A stretch of DNA of 40,075 nt from JALONO01 sp038209965 (GCA_038209965.1 JBBQXF010000035.1:1-40075), one strand, 5' to 3'; positions 24,552 through 32,715 are shown, counted from the stretch's first letter. The notes: a model not told the origin generated them from the sequence alone. Translations and numbers: made by a program.

Positions 24552-24938
24552 ATGGACGTAACGAACACCATTGGGAGGAGAAAAACTGCCGTGGCCCGGA
24601 TCTATGTATCCCCAGGCACTGGCAAGATTACCGTCAACAAACGGGCCGTACAAGAGTATTTCCCGTCTGAGATATTGCAGATCATTGTGAACCAGCCGTT
24701 GAATGTTGTCAAAGCCGTTGGTACGCTTGACATCAACGTGAACGTAAAAGGTGGTGGCTACAAGGGCCAAGCCGAAGCCGTCCGATTGGCCATTTCCCGT
24801 GCACTGTGCGAGATCAACCAAGAGAACCGCCCGCCCTTGAAGAAGGAAGGCTTCCTCACCCGTGACCCCCGCATGGTTGAACGCAAGAAGTATGGCCGCC
24901 GCAAAGCTCGCCGTCGCTTCCAGTTCAGCAAGCGCTAA
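24552..24938 (+). CDS. rpsI: 30S ribosomal protein S9
   Basis: The 128-residue protein shows the S9 signatures TIGRRKTAVARIYVSPGTGK (about 6-25), GGGYKGQAEAVRLAISRAL (about 72-90) and the basic C-terminal tail ending RRRFQFSKR, whose terminal Lys-Arg reaches the P-site tRNA. ATG 24552 follows the rplM stop by 4 bp, indicating an operon. Confidence 0.97.
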   Translation: MDVTNTIGRRKTAVARIYVSPGTGKITVNKRAVQEYFPSEILQIIVNQPLNVVKAVGTLDINVNVKGGGYKGQAEAVRLAISRALCEINQENRPPLKKEGFLTRDPRMVERKKYGRRKARRRFQFSKR

Positions 24939-24986
24939 TCGTGGTTGTATTTCACCTTGGTTTTCAATCTCTAAAACGGTAATCAA

Positions 24987-25799
24987 ATGTCTAATTTAGA
25001 ATATAAAGACCTTCTGGATGCGGGTGTGCACTTTGGCCACCTCACCCGAAAGTGGAACCCCAAAATGGCGCCCTACATTTTTATGGAGCGCAATGGTATC
25101 CACATCATAGATCTCAACAAAACGCTGGCCTGTCTGGATTCTGCCAGCGAGGCAGTGAAGAAAATTGTTCGCTCTGGCCGCAAGATCATGTTTGTCGCCA
25201 CCAAGAAGCAAGCCAAGGAAGTAGTGGCCGAAGAAGCCCGCCGCCTCAAAATGCCTTATGTGACCGAGCGTTGGTTGGGTGGTATGTTGACCAATTTTGC
25301 CACTATCCGCAAGTCGCTCAAGAAATTGTCCACCATCGATAAGATGATCAAGGACGATACCTACAAGAGCTTGGCCAAGCGTGAGCGCTTAACAATGACC
25401 CGCGAACGGGACAAACTCAACAAGGTGCTGGGCGGTATTGCCGACCAATCGCGCCTGCCCGCCGCCCTGTTCATCGTGGACGTAAAGCGTGAGCACATCG
25501 CAGTCAAAGAAGCCCAACGGTTGAACATCCCCGTGTTTGCCATTGTTGACACCAACTCTGACCCCGATACGGTAGATTTTCCAATCCCGGGCAATGACGA
25601 TGCTTTCAAATCCATCTATTTGATCACTTCCACCATCGGCAAAGCCATTGAGGAAGCATTGATGGAGCGCAAGAAAGAGCGTGACGATACCAAACTCAAA
25701 GACGAAGAGAACCAGAAGCGCGAAGTGGATGGTACCGAGCAAATACGCGATGAGGTGGAAATTGAAGCCCTGGCCGACGAAGACGAAGTCGTAAGTTAA
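24987..25799 (+). CDS. rpsB: 30S ribosomal protein S2
   Basis: The 270-residue protein has the S2 landmarks LLDAGVHFGHLTRKWNPKM (about 8-26), VATKKQAKEVV, RWLGGMLTNFATIRKSLKKL (about 91-110) and the NSDPDTVDFPIPGNDDAF stretch. After the S2 fold it carries an acidic, low-complexity tail of about 40 residues (ERKKERDDTKLKDEENQKRE, then many Glu/Asp), common in Bacteroidota. In this phylum rpsB is normally followed by tsf; here rpmB follows after 43 bp instead. Confidence 0.96.
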   Translation: MSNLEYKDLLDAGVHFGHLTRKWNPKMAPYIFMERNGIHIIDLNKTLACLDSASEAVKKIVRSGRKIMFVATKKQAKEVVAEEARRLKMPYVTERWLGGMLTNFATIRKSLKKLSTIDKMIKDDTYKSLAKRERLTMTRERDKLNKVLGGIADQSRLPAALFIVDVKREHIAVKEAQRLNIPVFAIVDTNSDPDTVDFPIPGNDDAFKSIYLITSTIGKAIEEALMERKKERDDTKLKDEENQKREVDGTEQIRDEVEIEALADEDEVVS

Positions 25800-25842
25800 A
25801 CCCTGTACCTAAAGCAATTGCTAAAACTTAAAGCTTAAAACC

Positions 25843-26103
25843 ATGTCTAAAGTTTGTGATCTTACAGGTAAGCGGGTGCGCGTCGGCAATAATGTATCTC
25901 ATGCCAACAACAAAAGCAAGCGCACGTTCAGCCCGAACCTGAAAAAGAAAAAATTCTACTTGGCCGACGAAGATCGGTGGGTTGAGTTGAGAATCTCTAT
26001 GTCCGCCCTACGCACCATCAGCAAAAACGGTATCAGTGCCGTGTTGAAAGATGCAAGGAAGCGCAATACACTTTCGGCCAAGGCCATCAAAAAAGTGGGC
26101 TAA
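25843..26103 (+). CDS. rpmB: 50S ribosomal protein L28
   Basis: At 86 residues it matches L28 with SKVCDLTGKRVRVGNNVSHA (about 2-21), NNKSKRTFSPNLKKKKFY and the C-terminal LRTISKNGISAVLKDARKRN. It opens the rpmB-rpmG-DUF4295 trio typical of Bacteroidota and lies 43 bp after rpsB. Confidence 0.96.
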   Translation: MSKVCDLTGKRVRVGNNVSHANNKSKRTFSPNLKKKKFYLADEDRWVELRISMSALRTISKNGISAVLKDARKRNTLSAKAIKKVG

Positions 26104-26151
26104 TTTGCAACTCAAGGTAAATTACCGTACATTTAACGCATTGTATCAATA

Positions 26152-26340
26152 ATGGCAAAGAAAAGTAAAGGCAACCGTATCCAAGTGATTCTGGAGTGTA
26201 CCGAACATAAGAATTCTGGGATGCCCGGGATGTCGCGGTATATCACTACCAAGAACCGCAAGAACACGCCAAGTAGGATTGAGTTGAAAAAATACAATCC
26301 AGTACTTAAAAAATACACCGTTCACAAGGAAATTAAATAG
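26152..26340 (+). CDS. rpmG: 50S ribosomal protein L33
   Basis: The 62-residue protein has the L33 features GNRIQVILECTEHKNSG and RYITTKNRKNTPSRIELKKY, and ends HKEIK. It lacks the CxxC zinc pairs, so it is a zinc-independent form. It sits between rpmB and the DUF4295 gene. Confidence 0.95.
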   Translation: MAKKSKGNRIQVILECTEHKNSGMPGMSRYITTKNRKNTPSRIELKKYNPVLKKYTVHKEIK

Positions 26341-26349
26341 CAAGAAGTT

Positions 26350-26508
26350 ATGGCAAAGAAAGTAGTTGCTACGCTCAAAAAAGAAGGTGCTAGTGTTAAA
26401 TACGCTAGGATCGTTAGGGCTATCAAGTCGCCCAAGACTGGTGCTTATGCCTTCAAGGAGGAGTTGATCCCCGAAGAACAAGCAAAGGCCGCCATTGCTG
26501 CCAAATAA
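26350..26508 (+). CDS. DUF4295 small basic protein, ribosomal-cluster member
   Basis: This 52-residue protein starts MAKKVVATLKKEGASVKYAR and ends EEQAKAAIAAK. It is the Bacteroidota-specific DUF4295 family that nearly always follows rpmG, 9 bp away here. Its basic character and position suggest a ribosome-associated protein; the role is inferred from context. A terminator follows at once. Confidence 0.93.
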   Translation: MAKKVVATLKKEGASVKYARIVRAIKSPKTGAYAFKEELIPEEQAKAAIAAK

Positions 26509-26530
26509 GTGGCAAATTGACTCCATCGTA

Positions 26531-26563
26531 CCAAAAAGCCCTGCTCTTCAGCGGGGCTTTTTG
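26531..26563 (+). terminator. Rho-independent terminator of the ribosomal protein cluster
   Basis: CCAAAAAGCCC and GGGCTTTTTGG form a stem closed by a short GC step around a TCTTCA-type loop, with A and T runs in the stem so that it can work in both directions. It lies 22 bp after the DUF4295 stop. Confidence 0.88.
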
Positions 26564-26608
26564 GTTGGTGCCTGTTGCTGGGCCAGTCCCAAAATAAAAC
26601 CCGTGAAA

Positions 26609-26641
26609 TTGTAGTAAATTGATAATGGCTTTATATCTTTG
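26609..26641 (+). promoter_or_regulatory. Promoter of feoAB
   Basis: TTG at 26609-26611 and TATCTTTG at 26634-26641 are 22 bp apart, fitting the Bacteroidota promoter consensus. The palindrome at 26647-26663 covers the expected transcription start. Confidence 0.65.
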
Positions 26642-26646
26642 TACTG

Positions 26647-26663
26647 TTTAGAATAAATCTAAA
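26647..26663. promoter_or_regulatory. Palindromic operator candidate before feoA (DtxR/MntR-like)
   Basis: TTTAGA-ATAAA-TCTAAA is a perfect 6-5-6 inverted repeat placed directly after the -7 element. Its arms resemble the TTAG/CTAA half-sites bound by DtxR/MntR-type metal regulators. Repression of ferrous iron uptake when iron is plentiful is the natural reading, by inference. Confidence 0.5.
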
Positions 26664-26673
26664 TAAATATACC

Positions 26674-26919
26674 ATGCCCAAAAGCCCCTTCAAGACCGAA
26701 AGATCGATTGCCCAGCTTGCCATCAACGAACGGGCCATTGTTGACCACTGTGCCGACGAAGCATTGTCGGCCCAATTATTGGAAATCGGGCTGGTTCCGG
26801 GGCAAGAAGTAATGCTGTTGCGCCGGGGCCCATTGGGCAGCCCAGTGTATTTGAAAGCAGGCAAAAACTACTTGGCCATCAGGAGCAAAGAAGCCGGCCA
26901 AGTGTTGCTACAAGCCTAA
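26674..26919 (+). CDS. feoA: Ferrous iron transport protein A
   Basis: This 81-residue SH3-like protein has the FeoA pattern: SIAQLAINERAIVDHCADEA, then LLEIGLVPGQEVMLLRRGPL and the final YLAIRSKEAGQVLL. FeoA is a small cytosolic partner of FeoB in Fe(II) uptake. Its stop is 77 bp before feoB on the same strand. The promoter and operator candidate lie directly upstream. Confidence 0.93.
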   Translation: MPKSPFKTERSIAQLAINERAIVDHCADEALSAQLLEIGLVPGQEVMLLRRGPLGSPVYLKAGKNYLAIRSKEAGQVLLQA

Positions 26920-26996
26920 AGTGTTCTTCCCGGCGCATGATTCTCCCCCAAACCAAATTGGGTGGGGCTTTCCAAAATCCCAGAATTGATTGATTG

Positions 26997-29093
26997 ATGA
27001 TGAAAGTAGCATTGGTGGGCAATCCGAACACCGGAAAATCTTCGTTGTTCAACCGACTGACGGGCCTGAGCCAAAAAGTGGGCAACTTTCCCGGGGTGAC
27101 AGTAGATAAACGGACTGGGGAAATGAACTTGGGCAATGGCCAATCAGCTTCAGTGACCGATCTGCCGGGTGCGTATAGTTTGTACCCCACGGCCCCAGAC
27201 GAAAAAATCGTATTGGAAGTATTGGCCAATCTTAAACACCCCAATTTTCCCGATGTAGTAATTTATGTGGCCGATGCCGCCAATTTAGAGCGGCACTTGC
27301 TGTTGCTCACCCAAGTGGCCGACTTGGGCTTACCCGTGGTCCTGGCCCTCAACATGGTGGATCTGGCCGAGGCATCGGGCATACGTTGTTACCCTGATCG
27401 GTTGGCCAAGGAACTGGCCATGCCGGTGATAGTGGTCAACGGGCGCACTGGCTTGGGGATCGATGTACTACGGGCGGCCCTGCCCAAAGCCCGGGCCCGG
27501 GCCAAGCCATTTTACCCCATCCCGGCAGATTGGCAAGCATTGGCCGCCGAAATCCAACGGCGCTGGCCCGCGCCCAGTGACTACCACGCCCTGTTGATGA
27601 GCCATCACTTGGGGCTGGGTTTGCCAGCAGCCACTGATCAAGAACAACTTCAGGCCCTGTGCAAGCGGTCGGGCCTGCGCAGTATCCGGGGGCAGGTGGA
27701 CGAGACCATGGCCCGGTATGATTTCATTGGGGCGGTCGTGGCCCGCTCAGTGGAAAACGTGGCCCAGAGTGGTTCTGCCACTTTTTCGGAGCGCTTGGAT
27801 CGGGTACTGATGCACAAAGTTTGGGGCAGTTTGACTTTTTTCGTGATCCTATTATTACTTTTTCAAGCCATTTTTGCTTGGTCCAAGGGGCCGATGGAGG
27901 CCATTGAATGGAGTTTTGCGCTCGGGGCCGAATGGCTCAAAGTGAATTTGCCCGGTGGCTGGCTAACTGACCTGCTCACTGAGGGAGTAATGGCAGGACT
28001 GGCGGGGGTAGTGGTGTTCGTTCCCCAAATCGCTCTTTTGTCTTTTTTTATCGCTTTGTTGGAAGAGTCGGGTTATATGGCCCGGGCCGTCTTCCTTTCC
28101 GACAGTGTAATGCGCAAGTTTGGGCTGAACGGGCGCAGCATTGTATCCCTGATCTCGGGCTTGGCCTGCGCCATTCCGGCCATTATGTCCACCCGGAGCA
28201 TCCGCAACTGGCGCGAACGGCTGATCACCATCTTGGTCACGCCGCTGATGAGCTGCTCGGCCCGCATCCCAGTTTTTATGTTACTGGTCACGTTTGTGGT
28301 GCCAGGGGATCTATATTGGGGATTTTTCAATTTACAGGGTTTGGTTTTTATGGGCTTGTACCTGACCGGGGCCGGTGCAGCCATCTTTTCTGCTTGGGCC
28401 CTCAGCAAATTGCTCAAAGTGGCGGGACAAGGTTTTTTCCTGCTCGAATTGCCGTCCTACAAAATGCCCCATTGGAAAAATGTGGGCTTGACCGTTTATG
28501 AAAAAGTAGTCACTTTTGTTTGGGAAGCTGGCAAAATGATTTTGCTCATTTCGGTGTTGTTGTGGGGGCTGGCCACGTATGGGCCACCTTCGCAGATGCG
28601 CACTGCCGAAGTTCAGGCACGAGCTGAGGCCGTCGCGGCCCAGTTGGACACCGTAGCAACCGCCGATTTGATGGCAGCCAAGCGGTTGGAAGCCTCTTAT
28701 GCGGGCCTATTGGGCAAAACGATTGAACCGTTGATCGCCCCGCTGGGCTTCGATTGGAAAATCGGGATCGCGCTGATCACTTCTTTTGCCGCCCGGGAGG
28801 TTTTTGTGGGCACCATGGCCACGTTGTACAGTGTGGGCAGCGCCGGCGACGGCGATCTCAAAACGGTGGGCCAGCAAATGCGCGCTGCCAAAAATGAAGC
28901 CGGCTTGCCCATGTACTCGCCAGCAGTGGCCGCCGCTCTATTGATCTATTACCTGTTTGCGATGCAGTGCATGAGCACCGCTGCAGTGGTGTACCGGGAA
29001 ACCAACTCTTGGCGCTGGCCGGTATTGCAAATCGTCTATTTGACGGCACTGGCCTACTTGGCGGCTTGGGTAACCTATATTTGCTTGGCTTAG
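26997..29093 (+). CDS. feoB: Ferrous iron transporter FeoB
   Basis: The 698-residue inner-membrane protein takes up Fe(II). The N-terminal G domain shows G1 GNPNTGKSSLFN (about 8-19), G2 FPGVTVD, G3 DLPG and G4 NMVD. A helical spacer domain follows to about 265. The membrane part has two Gate regions, including EESGYMARAVFLSDSVMRKF with the conserved ESGYxAR and later LITSFAAREVFVGTMATLY, and ends in a hydrophobic helix. Two ATG codons (26997 and 27000) are adjacent; I use the first. A perfect 8-bp hairpin begins at the last base of the stop. Confidence 0.97.
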   Translation: MMKVALVGNPNTGKSSLFNRLTGLSQKVGNFPGVTVDKRTGEMNLGNGQSASVTDLPGAYSLYPTAPDEKIVLEVLANLKHPNFPDVVIYVADAANLERHLLLLTQVADLGLPVVLALNMVDLAEASGIRCYPDRLAKELAMPVIVVNGRTGLGIDVLRAALPKARARAKPFYPIPADWQALAAEIQRRWPAPSDYHALLMSHHLGLGLPAATDQEQLQALCKRSGLRSIRGQVDETMARYDFIGAVVARSVENVAQSGSATFSERLDRVLMHKVWGSLTFFVILLLLFQAIFAWSKGPMEAIEWSFALGAEWLKVNLPGGWLTDLLTEGVMAGLAGVVVFVPQIALLSFFIALLEESGYMARAVFLSDSVMRKFGLNGRSIVSLISGLACAIPAIMSTRSIRNWRERLITILVTPLMSCSARIPVFMLLVTFVVPGDLYWGFFNLQGLVFMGLYLTGAGAAIFSAWALSKLLKVAGQGFFLLELPSYKMPHWKNVGLTVYEKVVTFVWEAGKMILLISVLLWGLATYGPPSQMRTAEVQARAEAVAAQLDTVATADLMAAKRLEASYAGLLGKTIEPLIAPLGFDWKIGIALITSFAAREVFVGTMATLYSVGSAGDGDLKTVGQQMRAAKNEAGLPMYSPAVAAALLIYYLFAMQCMSTAAVVYRETNSWRWPVLQIVYLTALAYLAAWVTYICLA

Positions 29094-29111
29094 TTGGCGA
29101 TTCTCGCCAAC
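29093..29111. terminator. Short hairpin directly after feoB
   Basis: GTTGGCGA-TTC-TCGCCAAC is a perfect 8-bp stem with a 3-nt loop starting at the last base of the feoB stop. No T run follows, so it may stabilise the mRNA end rather than terminate. Confidence 0.4.
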
Positions 29112-29219
29112 CGGGCACGTTCCACTATTCGGGCAAGTTGGATCAGCCGCGCTCGGTCCCTCCCTTAAACGGTCAAATCAGCCAATCTTGGGCTATGTTT
29201 GCAGCTAAACCGAAACCGA

Positions 29220-29927
29220 ATGAAAACATTAGAGGTTTGTTTTTCCCCTGATCTCTTACCACTGTATCCATTGAGCGAAAAAGTGGTGGTGGTCGTGGAT
29301 ATTTTCCGGGCCACATCCTGCATGGTAGCAGGGTTGGCTTCGGGGGTCAAGAGCGTAGTGCCCGTGGCCACACTGGACGAGTGCCGCGCCCTTATGGCCC
29401 AAGGTTACGTGGGGGCAGGCGAGCGGGACGGCCAGCATGTTGATGGCTTTGACATTGGTAATTCGCCATTCAGTTATATGTTGCCCCAATACCAAGGCCG
29501 ATCCATTGCCGTGACCACCACCAACGGAACCAAGGCCATTACCCGCTCGTTGGCAGCCCGGGAAATTTTGCTGGGTGCGTTCCTGAACCTCAGCGCAGTG
29601 GCCGATTACCTGATCCGCCAGCCCCACGACGCGCTCATCGTGTGCGCGGGCTGGAAGGGCAAGTTCAACTTGGAGGACACCTTGTTTGCCGGGGCATTGG
29701 CCCGCAAGTTGGATGGTTTTTTTGATACCGAGGACGACTCGGTGATTGCCGCCCGGGAGCTTTACGCCAACATGCAGGAGGACATGTATGCCCATTTGCA
29801 ACATTCCTCACATTATAAGCGGTTGAGCAAGCTGGGCATCCGGGAAGACATCGTCTATTGTTTGGAAATGGATAAGTTCAATGTAGTGCCCGTGTTGCAG
29901 GGCCGCGAAATCGTGTTGAAGCAATAG
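29220..29927 (+). CDS. comB: 2-phosphosulfolactate phosphatase (ComB family)
   Basis: The 235-residue protein matches the ComB family: VVVVVDIFRATSCMVAGLAS (about 21-40), GERDGQHVDGFDIGNSPFSY (about 67-86), VTTTNGTKAI (about 98-107) and CAGWKGKFNLEDTLFAGALA. ComB was named for the dephosphorylation of 2-phosphosulfolactate in coenzyme M synthesis. In Bacteroidota, which lack coenzyme M, the substrate is uncertain, perhaps another sulfolactate-type compound in sulfonolipid-related metabolism (inference). The ATG at 29220 gives MKTLEVCFSPDLL, the family start. The gene ends 2 bp before the convergent methylase-like gene. Confidence 0.9.
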   Translation: MKTLEVCFSPDLLPLYPLSEKVVVVVDIFRATSCMVAGLASGVKSVVPVATLDECRALMAQGYVGAGERDGQHVDGFDIGNSPFSYMLPQYQGRSIAVTTTNGTKAITRSLAAREILLGAFLNLSAVADYLIRQPHDALIVCAGWKGKFNLEDTLFAGALARKLDGFFDTEDDSVIAARELYANMQEDMYAHLQHSSHYKRLSKLGIREDIVYCLEMDKFNVVPVLQGREIVLKQ

Positions 29928-29929
29928 CC

Positions 29930-31090
29930 CTATTTTCTTGCCAAGGCCAGTAGGGCCAATCCTGGGGCAGGTAGTTGGGCCAGATCCACGACCCATAATT
30001 GGGGAAAATGCCGCTCCAAGTGGGTACGGGCCGCTTGGTGGGCCGGGCTGGTGAGCCAATGAACGTCAACCAACAGCACCGCCAAGCCCCCTGACGGCAG
30101 CCGATCAATGAGCCATTGCCAGTAACGGGCCAGATTTTTGGTGGGCAATTGACCCGTCAGTTCGTGGCGCAGGTTCAACCCCTTGGCCCGCCGATCGAGT
30201 GATCGAAAAGCCGGTTCATCCGCCCAAACCGTAGGCCGACTGACCATAGCACTGAGATTATCGATGATTAATGTAAATTTTTTCGCATTTTGAACCTGCA
30301 ACCGCTGACTATTTGTGGATCGAAGGGCAAAAAGCGAACCTTGCAATACCGTATTGGGGCGCATATCATCAGTGAGCAGCGGCTCGGTCAGGCAAGCGTG
30401 GGAGACGGGCTGCCCGGCGGGCTCTGTCTCGGCCAGTTGCAAGCAAGTGGCCCAGTAGGCTAAGATCGCGGTCTCGTTCCAATACAACCGTGGCCCGGTC
30501 AATGCAGATCCGGCCGCGGTTTGGCGCAGTTCGGCTGCCACAGCTTTGGCCAATTGTCCATCACCGGCGTGGGGCAACAGCACTGAAGTCTCAGGCGCGG
30601 CCCAACAGCCGGGCCGCAATTGGTCAGCCAAAGCCAGTGGGAGTGGGATCGTCCCGGCTGGCCATGCTCCGGTGCGCCGCGTCGGGAAGAAATGTTGGTC
30701 AATGGCCGAATACCGATCTGCGGGCATACTCAACCCCAGCAAATCGGCCCATTGTCGATAATCGGCCAGCAAGGCTTGGTTTTCGGGAATTTTTGCAAAT
30801 ATTTGCTGGCCCGGCCCAAACAAGGTGACAATGTTTTGCTCCTCGGCCCACAGTTCGGCCGCAAGGGGCAGCGAGCTGAAACAAGCCACTGTAAGCAAGT
30901 GTTCCGCAAAAATAGCTGGTAGGTCGGCCAAAGCCAGCCCGGGTTGCACCGAGTGTTGAAAAACCTGGTGGGCCGAGGCCATTGCCAAGGCAAAGTCTGG
31001 CTGAGCGAGGGTGGCCTGCACAGCCGCTATCAACGGGGCTAGGGTCGGCGCAGCGCGGTGGTCGTCCATCAAGTGAGCGGGCTCATTCAT
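29930..31090 (-). CDS. Degenerate Type ISP/N6 adenine-methylase-like protein without catalytic motifs
   Basis: By eye this 386-residue protein follows the methylase part of Type ISP restriction enzymes in order. FQHSVQPGLALADLPAIFAE (44-63) matches the segment before the methylase core. LLPHAGDGQLAKAVAAEL (171-188) sits where DPATGTGTFL binds SAM. RLYWNETAILAYWATCLQLA (201-220) matches the L-NE-I-PY-IA helix. NSQRLQVQNAKKFTLIIDNL (260-279) sits where family members end in IIGNPPY, here replaced by DNLSA. ARYWQWLIDRLPSGGLAVLL (321-340) and HQAARTHLERHFPQLWVVDL (351-370) match the conserved C-terminal strand-helix pairs. Both catalytic motifs are lost although the frame is intact, so it is probably not an active methylase. 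Family enzymes exceed 900 residues and carry nuclease/helicase parts absent here. It is divergent from rhaI. Confidence 0.6.
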   Translation of the reverse strand: MNEPAHLMDDHRAAPTLAPLIAAVQATLAQPDFALAMASAHQVFQHSVQPGLALADLPAIFAEHLLTVACFSSLPLAAELWAEEQNIVTLFGPGQQIFAKIPENQALLADYRQWADLLGLSMPADRYSAIDQHFFPTRRTGAWPAGTIPLPLALADQLRPGCWAAPETSVLLPHAGDGQLAKAVAAELRQTAAGSALTGPRLYWNETAILAYWATCLQLAETEPAGQPVSHACLTEPLLTDDMRPNTVLQGSLFALRSTNSQRLQVQNAKKFTLIIDNLSAMVSRPTVWADEPAFRSLDRRAKGLNLRHELTGQLPTKNLARYWQWLIDRLPSGGLAVLLVDVHWLTSPAHQAARTHLERHFPQLWVVDLAQLPAPGLALLALARK

Positions 31091-31133
31091 CAGTCCGGTA
31101 AAATTACCCAAAAAACCAAAACTACCCTCCTAT

Positions 31134-32417
31134 ATGTTGATCCACACTTCCCAAATCGCGGCCCACAATGCGCCACTGATCCCAGCCCACCAGCGCCAGT
31201 TCAGTTTTCTGGCCGAAAGCTTACTGGCCCAAGGCCATGATCCTGAACAAATGTTGGCCGATTTGCAGGCATTTCAAATAGCGATCCCCAGTTGGGCACT
31301 TGGCACGGGCGGCACCCGTTTTGGCCGTTTTCCCGGGGGAGGCGAACCGCGGGATTTGGCCGAAAAAATTGCCGATGTGGGCTTGCTCCATGCCCTCAAC
31401 CAGTCGTCGGGCGCGATCTCGCTGCACATTCCGTGGGACATCCCGCAGGATGCCGCCGCCACTCGTGCCCTGGCCCAGCAATATGGCCTCCGCTTCGACG
31501 CAGTCAATTCCAATACCTTTCAGGATCAAAAAGACCAACTCCACTCCTATAAGTTTGGTTCCCTCTCACATACGCGGGCGGAGGTGCGCCAGCAGGCGGT
31601 GGCCCACAACATCGAGGTGATCCGCCACGGGGTGGCCCTGGGCTCCAAGTCAATCACCGTTTGGCTGTCCGATGGCTCTTGCTTTCCCGGCCAGCAAAAT
31701 TTCCGGCAAGCTTTCCGCCGGACCTTGGCAGGGCTGCAAGAAATCTACGCCACCCTGCCCGTTGATTGGCGGATGTTTGTGGAGTACAAGCCCTCCGAAC
31801 CGAATTTCTACTCGATGGTGGTGCAAGACTGGGGCGCGTCGCTGTTGTATGCCAGCAAGTTGGGGCCCAAGGCGGCCTGTTTGGTCGATCTGGGCCACCA
31901 CCTGCCCAGTGCCAACATTGAGCAAAACGTGGCGTTGCTGATGATGGAGGGCAAACTGGGCGGGTTCCACTTCAACGATTCCAAATACGGGGATGACGAT
32001 CTGACCGTCGGATCGCTCAAACCATACCAATTGTTCCTGATTTTCAATGAGTTGGTAGAGGGCTTTTGCGAAACAGGCCGGGGGCAATCGCACTATTCAT
32101 GGATGATCGATGCCAGCCACAATGTCAAAGATCCGCTGGAGGATCTCCTGCAATCGGTCGAGGCCATTAAACTCGCCTATGCCCAGGCCCTGTTGGTGGA
32201 TCGGGCGGCACTGCACGCCGCCCAAGACCAGAACGATGTGGCCAGTGCCCAAGAACTATTGCAACACGCTTACCGCACCGACGTGCGCGCGTTGCTGGCC
32301 GAAACCCGGCTGCGGCACGGGGGAGCCTTGCAGCCCATGGCCCTGTTCCGGCAGGCTGGGGTTCGATCCGCCCTGATCGGTGAGCGGGGGAGCAATGCGC
32401 AGGCTAGCGGGCTGTAA
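31134..32417 (+). CDS. rhaI: L-rhamnose isomerase, Pseudomonas stutzeri type (TIM-barrel)
   Basis: The 427-residue protein matches the RhaI-type isomerases: FQIAIPSWALGTGGTRFGRF (about 47-66), then VNSNTFQD, and the metal-binding residues Glu in FVEYKPSEPNFYSM, Asp in CLVDLGHH, His and Asp in GFHFNDSKYGDDDL, and Asp in SWMIDASHNVKDP. It should convert L-rhamnose to L-rhamnulose in the cytoplasm, and known members also act on other aldoses. The usual neighbours (rhamnulose kinase, aldolase/dehydrogenase, permease) are absent from this window; only a generic SDR is 8 kb away. The ATG at 31134 is 43 bp from the divergent methylase-like gene. Confidence 0.93.
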   Translation: MLIHTSQIAAHNAPLIPAHQRQFSFLAESLLAQGHDPEQMLADLQAFQIAIPSWALGTGGTRFGRFPGGGEPRDLAEKIADVGLLHALNQSSGAISLHIPWDIPQDAAATRALAQQYGLRFDAVNSNTFQDQKDQLHSYKFGSLSHTRAEVRQQAVAHNIEVIRHGVALGSKSITVWLSDGSCFPGQQNFRQAFRRTLAGLQEIYATLPVDWRMFVEYKPSEPNFYSMVVQDWGASLLYASKLGPKAACLVDLGHHLPSANIEQNVALLMMEGKLGGFHFNDSKYGDDDLTVGSLKPYQLFLIFNELVEGFCETGRGQSHYSWMIDASHNVKDPLEDLLQSVEAIKLAYAQALLVDRAALHAAQDQNDVASAQELLQHAYRTDVRALLAETRLRHGGALQPMALFRQAGVRSALIGERGSNAQASGL

Positions 32418-32479
32418 AATAAGTTTATCCCAATATACTTTACAGCGTTTAGTCGCAAAAATTGGCTGCTTAATTGTGA

Positions 32480-32715
32480 TGAGAAACTTATACCGGCGGT
32501 GGCGTTCACCCATTTTCGCGTACCATCCCACGTTTCTACTTGACTGATCCACCGGCTTGGGCATGTATATTGTCAAAAATATTGTTGAAGTACAAGGTGA
32601 TACCATTTGGCTGGAAAGCCAAGAAAGGCAGGGCACATCGGTGTTCGTGGCCCTGCCCGCCAATTATGCCCGGTTGCCCAACGCTACCTACAATTGGGAT
32701 GGTGGGGAGCAATAA
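32480..32715 (+). pseudogene. Histidine kinase C-terminal remnant (HATPase domain end)
   Basis: From the ATG at 32563 a 50-codon frame reads MYIVKNIVEVQGDTIWLESQ and then ERQGTSVFVALP, the G2-box and final strands of a sensor kinase HATPase domain, where GLGLYIVKNIVE is standard. Just upstream, STGLG is in frame but is cut by a TGA. A neighbouring frame still shows FRVPSHVST, fitting the FYRAS...STGSGLG stretch. All upstream kinase domains are missing, so this is the decayed 3' end of a kinase gene and not a small protein. Confidence 0.75.
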
